A stretch of 64,000 nt of DNA from Actinoplanes sp. KI2 (lineage in GTDB: Bacteria > Actinomycetota > Actinomycetes > Mycobacteriales > Micromonosporaceae): contig NZ_JAOSZE010000035.1 in NCBI RefSeq assembly GCF_025630775.1, forward strand, positions 59,423-123,422, in the 5' to 3' direction. The translations under genes were made by a program, and so were the position numbers. Below, in pieces: positions 53,062 through 61,453 of this stretch. The notes under the pieces were generated by a model. That model was not told where the DNA came from and did not search any database. It was given only the letters and a program-made list of their open reading frames with translations. The first letter of the stretch is position 1, and every line of letters starts with the position of its first letter.

Positions 53062-53919
53062 TCAGGTGGTGGCGAGCAACAGGTCCTCTCCGCTCGACGG
53101 GCGGAGGCCGTCGGTTCGATCGGTGAAGTAGCGGTCGGCAAGCGACGATCCCGACACGTGCCGGGCGTCGGTGAAGCCGGCTGCGCGCGCCAGGCCGAGC
53201 ATCTCCGACGGCGTATAGAAGCTGATGAACGGGGTTCCGGACGCCCGCGCGCCGGCCGCGCTCGCCCGCAGGCCGGGACGGTCGGCCTCGTCGAGAAGGT
53301 CCAGCGGCAGCAGGAAAGTCATGGCGAGCGTCGAGCCCGGCGCAAACCCGGCGATCTTGCGCAGGGTGGCCGCGGTGGCGTCCTTGGTGAGGTACATGGT
53401 GACGCCGGTGGAAACGACGACCGCCGGCCGGCCGAGGTCCAGCCCGGCAGCGGACAGGTGGGTCAGCCAGTCCGCGCCGTCCTCGAAATCGACGGGTACC
53501 AGCTGCAACCAGTGCGGAACGCCGTAGCCGAGCTCGACCAGACGATGCCGCTTCCAAGCCTGCGGGCCGGGCCGATCGACCTCGAAGATCCGCAGGCGGG
53601 CGGCGATCTCCGGCCGGCGCTGGGCGAAGGTGTCCAGACCGGCTCCGAGGATGACGTACTGGGCGACACCGCGGTCGGCCTGCTCGGCGATCAAATCCTC
53701 GACGAAACGGGCGCGGGCGACCATGGCGGCCCGGAAGGAGCTGGTGGCTCGCGGGTCCATGTCGGGGCGACGGCGCCAGTCGTCGCCGGGCGCGGCCAGG
53801 TGCAGGCCGATCTCGTCCTCGAGGACGTGCGGCGGCGGGTCGACCTGGACGTGCATCGCCCGCCAGAGGGCGGTCCGCACCGCGGTGTCGTCCGGGGCCC
53901 CGGTTCGCTCGTCTGCCAC
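53062..53919 (-). CDS. Class I SAM-dependent methyltransferase (LCMT/PPM1-like)
   Basis: A 285-residue methyltransferase of the type often annotated as LCMT-family/TIGR00027. The SAM-binding motif is YVILGAGLDTFAQRRP with the acidic residue FEVDRPG; the ribose/adenine region includes VPVDFEDG, and VVSTGVTMYL follows. No signal peptide is present. GTG 53919 has GGAGGAG six bases upstream. It follows the VOC gene by 16 bp and converges with the glycan operon, leaving 25 bp. The substrate is unknown; related actinobacterial proteins act on small molecules or carboxylates. Confidence 0.9.
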   Translation of the reverse strand: MADERTGAPDDTAVRTALWRAMHVQVDPPPHVLEDEIGLHLAAPGDDWRRRPDMDPRATSSFRAAMVARARFVEDLIAEQADRGVAQYVILGAGLDTFAQRRPEIAARLRIFEVDRPGPQAWKRHRLVELGYGVPHWLQLVPVDFEDGADWLTHLSAAGLDLGRPAVVVSTGVTMYLTKDATAATLRKIAGFAPGSTLAMTFLLPLDLLDEADRPGLRASAAGARASGTPFISFYTPSEMLGLARAAGFTDARHVSGSSLADRYFTDRTDGLRPSSGEDLLLATT

Positions 53920-53935
53920 GACGTCTCCTCCGCGC

Positions 53936-54280
53936 TCAGCCCTTGGCGGGAGCCTGGAGGGTCCACAGACGCCCGTCGGGGTCGCGGACGGTCATCGCCC
54001 TGGTCCCGTAGTGGGTCTCCGCGAACGGCGTGACCACGTCGACGGCGGCGTCGGGGCGGAACGCGTCCGCGTCGGGCACCGTCAGCACGATCTGGGTCTG
54101 CGGCTCGCGGTCCGGGGGAATCTCGGCGATGAAGAGGTACGGCCCGTCGCCGTTGCGGAGCCGGCCGGAGTTGTGGTCGGTCGAGAACTCCAACTCGTAG
54201 CCCAATGCCTGGAAGAACCTCGCCGCCTTGCCCCAGTTGTGAGTCTCCAGGAACACAGCTTCGATTCCTTCGGTCGCCAT
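53936..54280 (-). CDS. VOC-superfamily protein (glyoxalase/bleomycin-resistance-like)
   Basis: A 114-residue single-domain VOC protein: EAVFLETHNWGKAARFFQALGYEL, GRLRNGDGPYLFIAEIP and the closing RAMTVRDPDGRLWTLQAP. The fold suggests ligand binding or resistance; a standard metal triad is not evident. ATG 54280 begins one base after the stop of the small RHH gene, so it is translationally coupled. Together with the RHH regulator and methyltransferase it forms a short three-gene operon. Confidence 0.88.
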   Translation of the reverse strand: MATEGIEAVFLETHNWGKAARFFQALGYELEFSTDHNSGRLRNGDGPYLFIAEIPPDREPQTQIVLTVPDADAFRPDAAVDVVTPFAETHYGTRAMTVRDPDGRLWTLQAPAKG

Positions 54281-54281
54281 C

Positions 54282-54458
54282 TCAGATCTCCTCCTCGGTT
54301 TGCTGTTCCGGCTCGTGCGGGTTGTCGAGGTAGGCGGTCAGCGCGGCAGCGACCAGCGCCGACAACGACATGCCCGACTCGATGGCGCGGTACTTGACCT
54401 GCCTGATCAGTCCGATCGGCAGGTACACGTTGAACTGCTTGACTTCCTCGTCACCCAC
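54282..54458 (-). CDS. Ribbon-helix-helix transcriptional regulator, 58 residues
   Basis: A 58-residue protein read from GTG 54458: it opens GDEEVKQFNVYLPIGLIRQV and continues KYRAIESGMSLSALVAAALT before an acidic tail (EPEQQTEEEI). A beta strand QFNVYLP, then two helices with the turn SGMS is the Arc/CopG-type RHH arrangement. It is too short for common length cut-offs. No Shine-Dalgarno is visible; TAGCAT, a good -10, ends six bases before the GTG, so the mRNA may be leaderless. Three tandem octamers directly upstream are probable operators, so it should repress itself and the coupled VOC and methyltransferase genes. An antitoxin role was considered, but no toxin is adjacent. Confidence 0.85.
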   Translation of the reverse strand: MGDEEVKQFNVYLPIGLIRQVKYRAIESGMSLSALVAAALTAYLDNPHEPEQQTEEEI

Positions 54459-54465
54459 AAGCCGA

Positions 54466-54489
54466 TGCTAGCATGCTAGCAAGCTAGCG
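54466..54489. promoter_or_regulatory. Three tandem 8-bp operator repeats overlapping a -10
   Basis: TGCTAGCA (54466-54473), TGCTAGCA (54474-54481) and AGCTAGCG (54482-54489) sit directly before the RHH gene. Each contains the palindrome GCTAGC. Ribbon-helix-helix proteins typically bind such tandem boxes cooperatively. The first box overlaps TAGCAT, the probable -10 on the minus strand (54470-54465), so binding would block transcription. Confidence 0.8.
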
Positions 54490-54600
54490 CATCTGCCGTG
54501 GGCCCCGATCCCGGCCGCCTTGAGGGCTGCCTGCCTGCCGGGTGCGGATCGGCCGTGTCGCCGCGGGGAGACCGCGGCGGCACGGCCGGGAGACGCAGGG

Positions 54601-55959
54601 TCAGAAATCGCCGTTGGTGTTGCACTTCGCCTTCTGGACCAGGCAGTTCTTCACGCGCTCGGACTGGGCGCGGTTGTCCCAGGCGAAGAACGCGTCGCCG
54701 TGCATCGACGAGGCCATGCCGGAGGCGAGGCGGAAGCCCGCCGCCGAGCCGCTCGTCGGGTAGGCGATCAGGAACGACAGGTTCGGGATCGCGACCGGAT
54801 AGTCGCCCTTGCAGGTGCCGTCATAGCTGTACGAGACGTGCTGCTTGTGGGTCGGGCTGTCGAGGTGCTTGCCGTCCCAGCAGTCCTGGAAGACGAGGTG
54901 GAACATCAGGACGGCGGTCGAGGCGCAGATCGGCCAGTTGCCGTCGGCGCTGCGGCCGATCTCGCCGCCGGGGCCGGCGCAGTAGAAGGCGTTCACCGAG
55001 CCGGCGGGAGTGGGCGTCTGGAGCTTGGCGTCGCCGGCGATCATGCGGAAACCCTGGGGGAAGGGCTTGGTCGCCGAGGGGTCGGTCAGCCGGGAGCCGT
55101 AGTAGACGACGACGTCCTTGGGCTCGACGGCGCGGTCGTTCTCGTAGAGGGTCGGAATCCAGTACGCGGAAAGGTCCGGCGCGGGGCGGCAGCTGGTGCC
55201 CGCGTTGGCGAGCAGCGTGGCCGTCGTGGTGTACGCGTCGGTGTTCGCGTTGCCGAGGAAACTGTGCATGTGCGAGGCGCCGGGCATGCTCGGGAAGACG
55301 ATCGGGTCGTCGGTGTGCGAGTGGCTGTACGCACAGGTCGCGTTGAACTCCGGTACGCGCACGGTGGTCGCCGGGACCGCCCGTGGCACGATCGAGTTGA
55401 ACTCGGCGAGCTGCGCGTTCCAGGCCGCCTGGTCGATCGGGATCCAGCCCGGGCCGCTGTCCGCGGGTGAGCCGTCGCCGAACGAGAACCAGTTGATGTT
55501 GACGAAGTCGCCCCCGGTGGTGTTGCGCAGGACCGCGTAGACGGTCTGCGCGCCGGTCGGGTGGCTTGCGGTGGTGGTGGTCAGCGTGGTCCAGGACTGC
55601 CAGCCACCGGTAGCCGCGATCGCGAACTGGGCGAGCAGCGTCCCGGTCGTCGAGCCGGTACGCAGCTCGATGCGCCCGGTGCCGACCGCCGACGCCACCC
55701 GGGCCTGGACGGTCAGCGTGCCGGCGCCGCCCAGGTCGACGCCGTCGTACCGCATCCAGTCGCCCTCGGCGAGGTAGGCGGCGTTCTGCCCACCACCGGA
55801 GTCGGCGGTGGCCTCGAGCTGGACGCCGGACTGTGCGGCGTACGACTCGGCCTGGACGGTGAGGGTTGCGGCCTGCGCCGGGCCGGGCGGCACGACCAGG
55901 GTGGCGGCGATGGCGAGCAGGGCCGCGGAGAGGATTCGCATCCGTGGGGATGAATGCAT
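54601..55959 (-). CDS. Secreted CBM6-like plus DUF1996 protein
   Basis: A 452-residue exported protein. The signal peptide (MRILSAALLAIAATLVVPPG) ends near AQAA. Residues about 32-155 form a CBM6-like beta-sandwich: VQAESYAAQSGVQLEATADSGGG, summarised as AESYAAQSGVQLE, and YDGVDLGGAGTLTVQARVAS. A DUF1996 domain follows, with FNATCAYSHSHTDDPIVFP, ASHMHSFLGN and FRMIAGD. DUF1996 proteins are secreted by fungi and actinomycetes and are of unknown biochemical function; a role in polysaccharide breakdown is likely. GAAGGGAG six bases upstream favours ATG 55959. Two CebR-like operator boxes lie upstream, which suggests control by a sugar-responsive LacI protein. Confidence 0.9.
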   Translation of the reverse strand: MHSSPRMRILSAALLAIAATLVVPPGPAQAATLTVQAESYAAQSGVQLEATADSGGGQNAAYLAEGDWMRYDGVDLGGAGTLTVQARVASAVGTGRIELRTGSTTGTLLAQFAIAATGGWQSWTTLTTTTASHPTGAQTVYAVLRNTTGGDFVNINWFSFGDGSPADSGPGWIPIDQAAWNAQLAEFNSIVPRAVPATTVRVPEFNATCAYSHSHTDDPIVFPSMPGASHMHSFLGNANTDAYTTTATLLANAGTSCRPAPDLSAYWIPTLYENDRAVEPKDVVVYYGSRLTDPSATKPFPQGFRMIAGDAKLQTPTPAGSVNAFYCAGPGGEIGRSADGNWPICASTAVLMFHLVFQDCWDGKHLDSPTHKQHVSYSYDGTCKGDYPVAIPNLSFLIAYPTSGSAAGFRLASGMASSMHGDAFFAWDNRAQSERVKNCLVQKAKCNTNGDF

Positions 55960-56008
55960 GACGCTCCCTTCGGGGAGAGGGGACGTGGGTGCTCAGGAGT
56001 ATCGGACC

Positions 56009-56022
56009 TGGGAAGCGCTCTC
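56009..56022. promoter_or_regulatory. CebR-like operator box, imperfect
   Basis: TGGGAAGCGCTCTC shares GGGAAGCGCT with the perfect palindrome 67 bp away and resembles the CebR box (TGGGAGCGCTCCCA) of Streptomyces cellulose regulation. It lies 50 bp upstream of the DUF1996 gene start, near where its promoter should be. Confidence 0.5.
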
Positions 56023-56074
56023 TCAACATCGGTCCTAATTGATCCCCACCATGTGCCGAAAGATGCGGGAACTC

Positions 56075-56092
56075 TCGGGAAGCGCTTCCCGA
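56075..56092. promoter_or_regulatory. 18-bp perfect palindrome, LacI-family-like operator
   Basis: TCGGGAAGCGCTTCCCGA is self-complementary over all 18 bases with a central GC. It lies 116 bp upstream of the CBM-DUF1996 gene and 147 bp upstream of the MFS gene. The core GGGAAGCGCT recurs at 56010-56019, so a cooperative pair of sites is plausible. Confidence 0.6.
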
Positions 56093-56238
56093 CGACCTCC
56101 ATCGACAGGCCCGATCTGCGGACTCCTCCCGCATGATCGCGGACATCGATGGGTAGAACGGCCGGATGAGCGATCAATCTCGTTTCCGGGACGCGTGTTG
56201 ACGGGCCGTCGCTGCGAAGGGTGTCCGATGGCACGCTC

Positions 56239-57600
56239 ATGACTTCCTCCGTACGCGAGCAGACCCGAACTCGCGCAGCATGGGCCCTGCTGGTGCTCTG
56301 CCTGGTGCAGTTCGTCGACGTCATGGGCGTGACCAGTGCAGTGGTCGCGATCCCCTCGATCATCCGCGGCGTCCACGCCTCCGGTGCCCTGGCCGCCCCG
56401 CTGGCCACGGCCTATGCGATGTTCTTCGGCGGCCTGCTCGTCCTGGGGGCGCGGCTGGCCCACAAATACGGCCACCGGCGGCTGCTGGTGGCCGGGCTGG
56501 TGGTGTTCGCGGTCGCCGGAGGCATCGGTTGGGCCGCCAGGTACGGATGGCAGCTCGTGCTGGCTCGATCGGTGCAGGGCACGGCGTCGGCGCTGACCGT
56601 GCCGGCCGCGCTCAGCCTGCTGCTGGCCACCGCTTCCCGAGCCGACCAGAGAGCACGTGCGCTCGGCTGGTGGAGCGCCGCCGGAGCCGCCGCCGGCGCG
56701 AGCGGTCTCTTCCTCGGCGGATACCTGACCGACACGGTTGGCTGGCGAGCGGTGTTCTGGGTGAACATTCCCGTTGCGCTCCTGCTCGGTGCCGGAGTCA
56801 TCGTGTCGGTGCACGCCCGGCCGCAGGCGGACCGGTCCAGGTACATCGACGTGGTCGGCGCTCTGCTGCTGACCGCGTCCGTGATGGCGATGGTGTTCGG
56901 CGCCGCGCTTCTGCAGGAGCCGGCACACCGCGCCGCCGGTGCGTCGGCCGTTGCTGCCGGCGTCCTGCTCGCCGGGCTGCTCGTCCTCCGCCTTGCGCGG
57001 AGCAAAGACCCGATCCTGCCTCTGGGAGCACTGCGGCAGCCACGGCTCGCCGCGGGGTCGCTGGGCTCCTTCGTCAACACCGCGGCAACCAGTTCGACCG
57101 CGGTGCTGCTGACCATCCATGCGCAGGAGACCGCCGGGCTGTCGGCGTTGCAGGCGGGACTGATGCTGCTCCCGCTCAGCCTGTCCGTGGTGCCCGGATC
57201 CGTCCTCGCGGGACCGATCATGCGTCGCTGGGGCGCCCGCCGGACCATCGTGCTCGGCCTTGCCCTGCTGGCCCTCGGCAACGCCGTCGTCGCGCTCACC
57301 CTCGATGTGGTGGCCGGCACCGTGACCGGCCTGGCGCTGCTCGGCTACGGCCTGGGCACATCCTCCGTGGCCTGCAACGACCTCGGTACCAAGGTGCCCC
57401 AGGAGCATGTCTCCACGGCCACCGGCGTCCTCAATACGGCTGCACAGCTCGGCACCGCGCTGGGTGTCGCGGCCCTGATCCTGGTCGCCTCCGCCGAACC
57501 CGCCGCCGGCGGACGCGGATCGGTGATCGCGATGCTGATCGCCGCCGCCGGGGCCGTGGCGGCCCTCGCCGCGATCAGCCGCCGGCGTTCAAACGTATAG
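56239..57600 (+). CDS. MFS transporter, DHA2-like drug/proton antiporter
   Basis: A 453-residue inner-membrane transporter with 12-14 predicted helices. Motif-A-like GGLLVLGARLAHKYGHRRLL after helix 2, antiporter motif C as SAAGAAAGASGLFLGGYLTD, and GWRAVFWVNIPVALLLG after helix 5-6 place it in the EmrB/QacA-like group. Such pumps export drugs or secondary metabolites. ATG 56239 starts a normal N-terminus; GTG 56221 is in frame and equally possible, and neither has a good ribosome site. The lipocalin-like gene follows 9 bp after the stop and may be co-transcribed. Confidence 0.9.
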   Translation: MTSSVREQTRTRAAWALLVLCLVQFVDVMGVTSAVVAIPSIIRGVHASGALAAPLATAYAMFFGGLLVLGARLAHKYGHRRLLVAGLVVFAVAGGIGWAARYGWQLVLARSVQGTASALTVPAALSLLLATASRADQRARALGWWSAAGAAAGASGLFLGGYLTDTVGWRAVFWVNIPVALLLGAGVIVSVHARPQADRSRYIDVVGALLLTASVMAMVFGAALLQEPAHRAAGASAVAAGVLLAGLLVLRLARSKDPILPLGALRQPRLAAGSLGSFVNTAATSSTAVLLTIHAQETAGLSALQAGLMLLPLSLSVVPGSVLAGPIMRRWGARRTIVLGLALLALGNAVVALTLDVVAGTVTGLALLGYGLGTSSVACNDLGTKVPQEHVSTATGVLNTAAQLGTALGVAALILVASAEPAAGGRGSVIAMLIAAAGAVAALAAISRRRSNV

Positions 57601-57609
57601 GTTGAGCCG

Positions 57610-58596
57610 ATGCGTACGGAGGCGCGCTTTCCGTCGGTCGGTTCCGGGGCCGGCCACTACGAGAGTTTCTACGTCAAGGCGACCCGTCCGGGCGGTGGGC
57701 GGGCGGTATGGCTCCGCTACACGATCCACAAGCGGCCCGGTGCGGCCCTGACCGGCTCCCTGTGGTTCACGATGTTCGACGGCGACGCGCCCGCCCCGAT
57801 CGCGGCGAAGGCGACGTTCCCACATGAGGCCGTGGAGGCTCCGCCCGGTGGTTATATCCGCGTCGGAGAGGCCTCCCTGGCGCCGGGCGCCGCGCGGGGC
57901 GCCATCGTGGTCCCGGACGTCGTGGTCCGGTGGGAGCTCACCTACGCCGGCCGCGCAGAGGTGTTTCGCCATCTCCCGTACGACTTCCTGTACCGCGCTC
58001 CGCTGCCCAGGACCAAGCTGCTCTCGCCGTACCCGGATGCCCGCCTCTCGGGCTCCGTGACCGTGAACGACGACACGTTCGTGCTCGACGAATGGCCGGG
58101 GATGATCGGGCACAACTGGGGCACCGAGCATGCCGAGCGGTGGATCTGGCTGCACGCCAACGATTTCCGCGGGGCCGACGGCTACTTCGACGCCGGCCTC
58201 GGCCGCATCAAGCTGGGACCGCTGACCACGCCGTGGATCGGCAACGCGATGGTGCGTCTCGATGGTGTCTCGCACCGGCTGGGCGGCCTCGAGCGAATCC
58301 GGTCGACGGTGGTGAAGGAGAGCTCCACCGCGTGCAAGTTCGAACTCAGGGGCGTTGACGTGCGGGTTCGCGGTCGCGTGTCGGCGGAGGCTCGGAACTT
58401 CGTGGGCTGGGTCTATGCCGACCCGGTGGGCCCGGAGCACAACACGGTCAACTGCTCGATCGCCGACCTCGAGCTCACGGTCGAACGCAAGGGTGAACCG
58501 CCGAGGACGCTCGCCTGCCGGGGAGCCGCAGCGTACGAGCTCGGCATGCGCGAGACCGACCACGGAATCGCGCTTCAGCCGTTTCCCGACGGGTGA
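57610..58596 (+). CDS. Lipocalin-like (AttH/CrtC-type) conserved hypothetical protein
   Basis: A 328-residue protein rich in beta strands, without signal peptide or membrane helix. GGRAVWLRYTIHKRPG and WPGMIGHNWGTEHAERWIWLHAN are similar to the barrel proteins of the AttH/hydroxyneurosporene-dehydratase group, and I read it as a double lipocalin-like domain; this is by eye and may be wrong. ATG 57610 follows the MFS stop by 9 bp. The preceding MFS gene suggests a joint function in handling a lipophilic compound. A strong hairpin lies downstream. Confidence 0.65.
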   Translation: MRTEARFPSVGSGAGHYESFYVKATRPGGGRAVWLRYTIHKRPGAALTGSLWFTMFDGDAPAPIAAKATFPHEAVEAPPGGYIRVGEASLAPGAARGAIVVPDVVVRWELTYAGRAEVFRHLPYDFLYRAPLPRTKLLSPYPDARLSGSVTVNDDTFVLDEWPGMIGHNWGTEHAERWIWLHANDFRGADGYFDAGLGRIKLGPLTTPWIGNAMVRLDGVSHRLGGLERIRSTVVKESSTACKFELRGVDVRVRGRVSAEARNFVGWVYADPVGPEHNTVNCSIADLELTVERKGEPPRTLACRGAAAYELGMRETDHGIALQPFPDG

Positions 58597-58727
58597 CGAG
58601 CGCCGGCGGGGCTAGGAACCGCCGGGCGACCCGGTCGTCCTGCATACCCTGGGCCGGTGCCGGCGTCGACGACGGTGCCGGATGGCGGTGACAGCGCTGC
58701 CGATGATGACGCTGCGCCAGGAGAGGG

Positions 58728-58761
58728 GATCAGCTGCGGCGCCGGTGCGCCGCAGCTGATC
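58728..58761. terminator. Strong hairpin, probable bidirectional terminator
   Basis: GATCAGCTGCGGCGC (58728-58742) pairs perfectly with GCGCCGCAGCTGATC (58747-58761) around a four-base loop CGGT. It lies between the converging lipocalin-like gene and the LprG-type lipoprotein gene, where a terminator for both strands is expected. There is no clear T-run, as is common in actinomycetes. The rest of the 217-bp gap shows nothing else. Confidence 0.8.
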
Positions 58762-58813
58762 AACGCCGGCGTCGTCTTATGCCGGGCACCGCCAGGTTCG
58801 CCGGCTCAACGGG

Positions 58814-59611
58814 TCAGCTGTTCAGCGCGGAGAGTTGCTTGTCGGAGATCTCCTTGATGGTGCCTTCCGGCTTGGTCTGGGTCTTCTGCTCGCCGTACCC
58901 GGAGATGGTGTAGCTCCACTTCCCGGCGGGGGTGTCGCCGGCCTTGGGGGCGTCGATCACGAGGGTGGTCAGGCGACCCTGGCCGTCGAGGGCCGCGGTG
59001 AACGGCAGGGTGGCTGCGGCCGTACCCATCGCCTTGATGTCGTCGGAGTCGAGGAGGCTGTCCTCGGCCTCGATCTTGGTGGCGTCGATGGTGCCGGTGA
59101 TGTTCTTGGCGTCGCCCTGCACCGTGGTCGCGCCCTTGATGAGGGCGTCCAGGCCGAGCAGGTCGGCGTTGGTCACGTCGATGTCGAGCCCGCCACCCTT
59201 CTTGACCTTGCTGGTGTCGACGTGGCTCCAGGACTTGCCGTCGCCGCCCAGGAAGGACTGGACCTGCGCGTCGCTCGAGCTGATCCGGACCCAGCGGTCC
59301 GGCGTGACGCCGATGAGCTCCATCGTGAAGGTGCTGCCCTCGGAGGTGAAGTCCATCTTCAAGGCACCGCTCTTGCTGGGCGCGTGCACACTGCCGGTCA
59401 CCGTCATGTCCGGCGTCTTGACGGCGAGGGCGTAGTTGCCGGTCTTCAGCGCCGTCGTGGAGGCGGCCAGCGCGGTCTTCGCGTCGACCGGCGCCGTCGT
59501 CGCGCTGCCGGCGTCGGCCGAGCTGTCGGTGGAACTGCCGCAGGCGGTGAGGGAGAGGCTCAGCAGGCCGGCCAGGACGACGGAGGTCGCGGTTCCCCGT
59601 AGATTGATCAT
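58814..59611 (-). CDS. LppX/LprAFG-family lipoprotein
   Basis: A 265-residue lipoprotein. The signal ends in a lipobox, LSLTAC, with the cysteine at about residue 24, followed by a Ser/Asp/Ala-rich linker. The mature domain has the LppX/LprG pattern: alternating strands such as NYALAVKTPDMTVTGSVHAP, summarised as VKTPDMTVTGSVH, MDFTSEGSTFTMELIG, and WVRISSSDAQVQSFLGG. The family binds lipids in a hydrophobic pocket and carries them to the cell surface in mycobacteria; in other actinomycetes the ligand is unknown. It is divergent from the propeller gene and converges with the lipocalin-like gene across the terminator. Confidence 0.9.
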   Translation of the reverse strand: MINLRGTATSVVLAGLLSLSLTACGSSTDSSADAGSATTAPVDAKTALAASTTALKTGNYALAVKTPDMTVTGSVHAPSKSGALKMDFTSEGSTFTMELIGVTPDRWVRISSSDAQVQSFLGGDGKSWSHVDTSKVKKGGGLDIDVTNADLLGLDALIKGATTVQGDAKNITGTIDATKIEAEDSLLDSDDIKAMGTAAATLPFTAALDGQGRLTTLVIDAPKAGDTPAGKWSYTISGYGEQKTQTKPEGTIKEISDKQLSALNS

Positions 59612-59798
59612 GGCCGCGAAGCTTAGACCATCATCTAATCAATGGTATCGACGGGTCGGCGCTCGACCCTCATCCGGAAACGGCCGCCGTACGGGCTTGT
59701 ACGGACAACCCCGCCACGCCTTCCCGGCCGAGCTCGGTGGACCGATCGTCGATGGCACACGTCCGGCACCGACGGCCGGCCACGAAAGGATCTCCACC

Positions 59799-61208
59799 AT
59801 GACGATGCGACCCGCACGGGCGCTGACGGGCGCGATCACCGGCGCCGCCCTGCTCGCCGCAGTGGGACTCACCGCCACAGCCGCATCCGCCCAAGCGATC
59901 CCCGTCGGCTCCGCAGCCGCCGCGCTTGCATCCGGGATTCCGGCGCACGCCGACGGGACCGCGGGGACCACGACCGCTGTCGCAGTCACCCCGGACGGTA
60001 AGCCCGACATGGACAGCAGCGACTCGTCCTCGGTGTCGGCCGATGGGCGGTACGTGGCGTTCCGGTCGGCGTCGAAGCGACTGGTCCCCGGCGACACCAA
60101 GCGCTCGTTTGACATCTTCGTACGGGACCGGCAGGCCGGTACCGTCGAGCGGGTCAGCGTCGATTCGGCCGGCCACCAAGGCAGCGGGGACAGCGATGCG
60201 CCGTCGATTTCCGCCGATGGCCGGTTCGTCGCGTTCAACTCCAAGTCGGCGAACCTGGTACCGGGCGACACCAACGGCTGGTCCGACGTCTTCGTCCACG
60301 ATCGGCAGACCGGCACCACGGAGCGGGTCAGCCAGGGCACGGGCGGCGAGGAAGCGAACTGGGACAGCTTCAACCCGAGTCTCTCCGCCGACGGTCGCTT
60401 CGTCGTGTTCGAGTCGGCCGCCACCAACCTGGTGGCCGGTGACACCAACGACGTACCCGATGCGTTCGTCGTCGACCGGCAGACCGGCCGTACCGAGCGG
60501 GTCAGCGTCGATTCGTACGGGCGGCAGGCGACTGACATCGTCACCCAGAGCTCGATCTCGGCCGACGGCCGCTACGTGGCGTTCGTCTCCGCGGCCCCCA
60601 ATCTGGACCTGCGCCCGGACACGAACCACGCCGCCGACGTCTTCGTGCACGACCGCTCCACCGCCGAGACCGAGCGGGTAAGCCTGACCGCGGCCGGTAC
60701 CCAGGCCTCGGGGCCCAGCCTGGTCGCGCGGATCTCGGGCGACGGCCGCCACGTGGCTTTCGAGGCCGACGGCAACCTGGTCCCCGACGACACCAACAAC
60801 CAGGCCGACATTTACGTCCGCGACCTGAACACCGGTGCACTGACCTGGGCCAGCCGCGAGGAGTTCCGGCGACCTACCGAGACCCCGGGTCGCACCCCGA
60901 CGGTGCGGCCCGCGATCTCCGCCGACGGCCGGTTCGTCGCGTTCACGTCCGGCCAGCACGGGCTTGTTCCGAACGACGGGAACGGCCGGTGGGACGTCTT
61001 CGTCCGAGACGTGCAGACCGGCGGCATCGAACTGGCCAGTTCGGCCGACGACGGCACGCAGGCGACGGGTGAGAGCCGCGATCCGTCGATCTCCGCCGAC
61101 GGCCGGTTCGTGGCGTTCACGTCGTATGCCCAGAATCTGGTGCCCGGCGCGGACGATGAATCCGACTACCTCGTGCCGCACGTCTTCCTGCACGACCGAG
61201 GCAACTGA
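59799..61208 (+). CDS. Secreted seven-bladed TolB/WD40-like beta-propeller
   Basis: A 469-residue exported protein. Signal peptide to about residue 32 (LLAAVGLTATAASAQA). Seven repeats of about 55-60 residues follow, each with SADGRYVAF.S, LVPGDTN and DVFVHDRQTG in close variants: blades begin near SVSADGRY, SISADGRF, SLSADGRF, SISADGRY, RISGDGRH, AISADGRF and SISADGRF. Seven blades make a complete ring. Related TolB-like proteins bind proteins or peptides at the surface; a catalytic site is not seen. ATG 59799 has AAAGGA eight bases upstream. Function is unknown. Confidence 0.88.
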   Translation: MTMRPARALTGAITGAALLAAVGLTATAASAQAIPVGSAAAALASGIPAHADGTAGTTTAVAVTPDGKPDMDSSDSSSVSADGRYVAFRSASKRLVPGDTKRSFDIFVRDRQAGTVERVSVDSAGHQGSGDSDAPSISADGRFVAFNSKSANLVPGDTNGWSDVFVHDRQTGTTERVSQGTGGEEANWDSFNPSLSADGRFVVFESAATNLVAGDTNDVPDAFVVDRQTGRTERVSVDSYGRQATDIVTQSSISADGRYVAFVSAAPNLDLRPDTNHAADVFVHDRSTAETERVSLTAAGTQASGPSLVARISGDGRHVAFEADGNLVPDDTNNQADIYVRDLNTGALTWASREEFRRPTETPGRTPTVRPAISADGRFVAFTSGQHGLVPNDGNGRWDVFVRDVQTGGIELASSADDGTQATGESRDPSISADGRFVAFTSYAQNLVPGADDESDYLVPHVFLHDRGN

Positions 61209-61453
61209 CGCGACACCGCCGAACCGTTTGCGTAACCGTTATAGTACTGCTGATCAATTGACGCCGGTCTATCATTGGCCGGCCAGCTCAGCGGTTCCAC
61301 CATCGTTGTGGACCGGTTCAGCTACAACCCCCTGGCGATCGAAGGAGGTGACGGGCGACAGGCGGCGGCTCACCGGGCCGTGTGGCAGCGGGACAGCAGT
61401 TCGGATCCATCGAGAGATCGGAGTTCGCCACCTTGGACAGGGGAGACCTTCAC

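Noticed and set aside
54282..54458. The RHH protein as an antitoxin of a toxin-antitoxin pair.
   Set aside because: The coupled partner is a VOC-fold protein and no toxin family is visible beside it, so autorepressor of a small operon is more likely.
54466..54489. GCTAGC repeats as an attachment or recombination site.
   Set aside because: No integrase or mobile gene is present; the position next to an RHH gene explains them better as operators.
58728..58761. The long hairpin as a tRNA or small RNA gene.
   Set aside because: It is a single perfect stem with a four-base loop without tRNA arms or anticodon; it lies at the end of two convergent genes, as a terminator.
58657..58857. A 66-residue plus-strand open frame at the terminator.
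   Set aside because: It overlaps the lipoprotein gene in antisense, passes through the hairpin and lacks a recognisable product.
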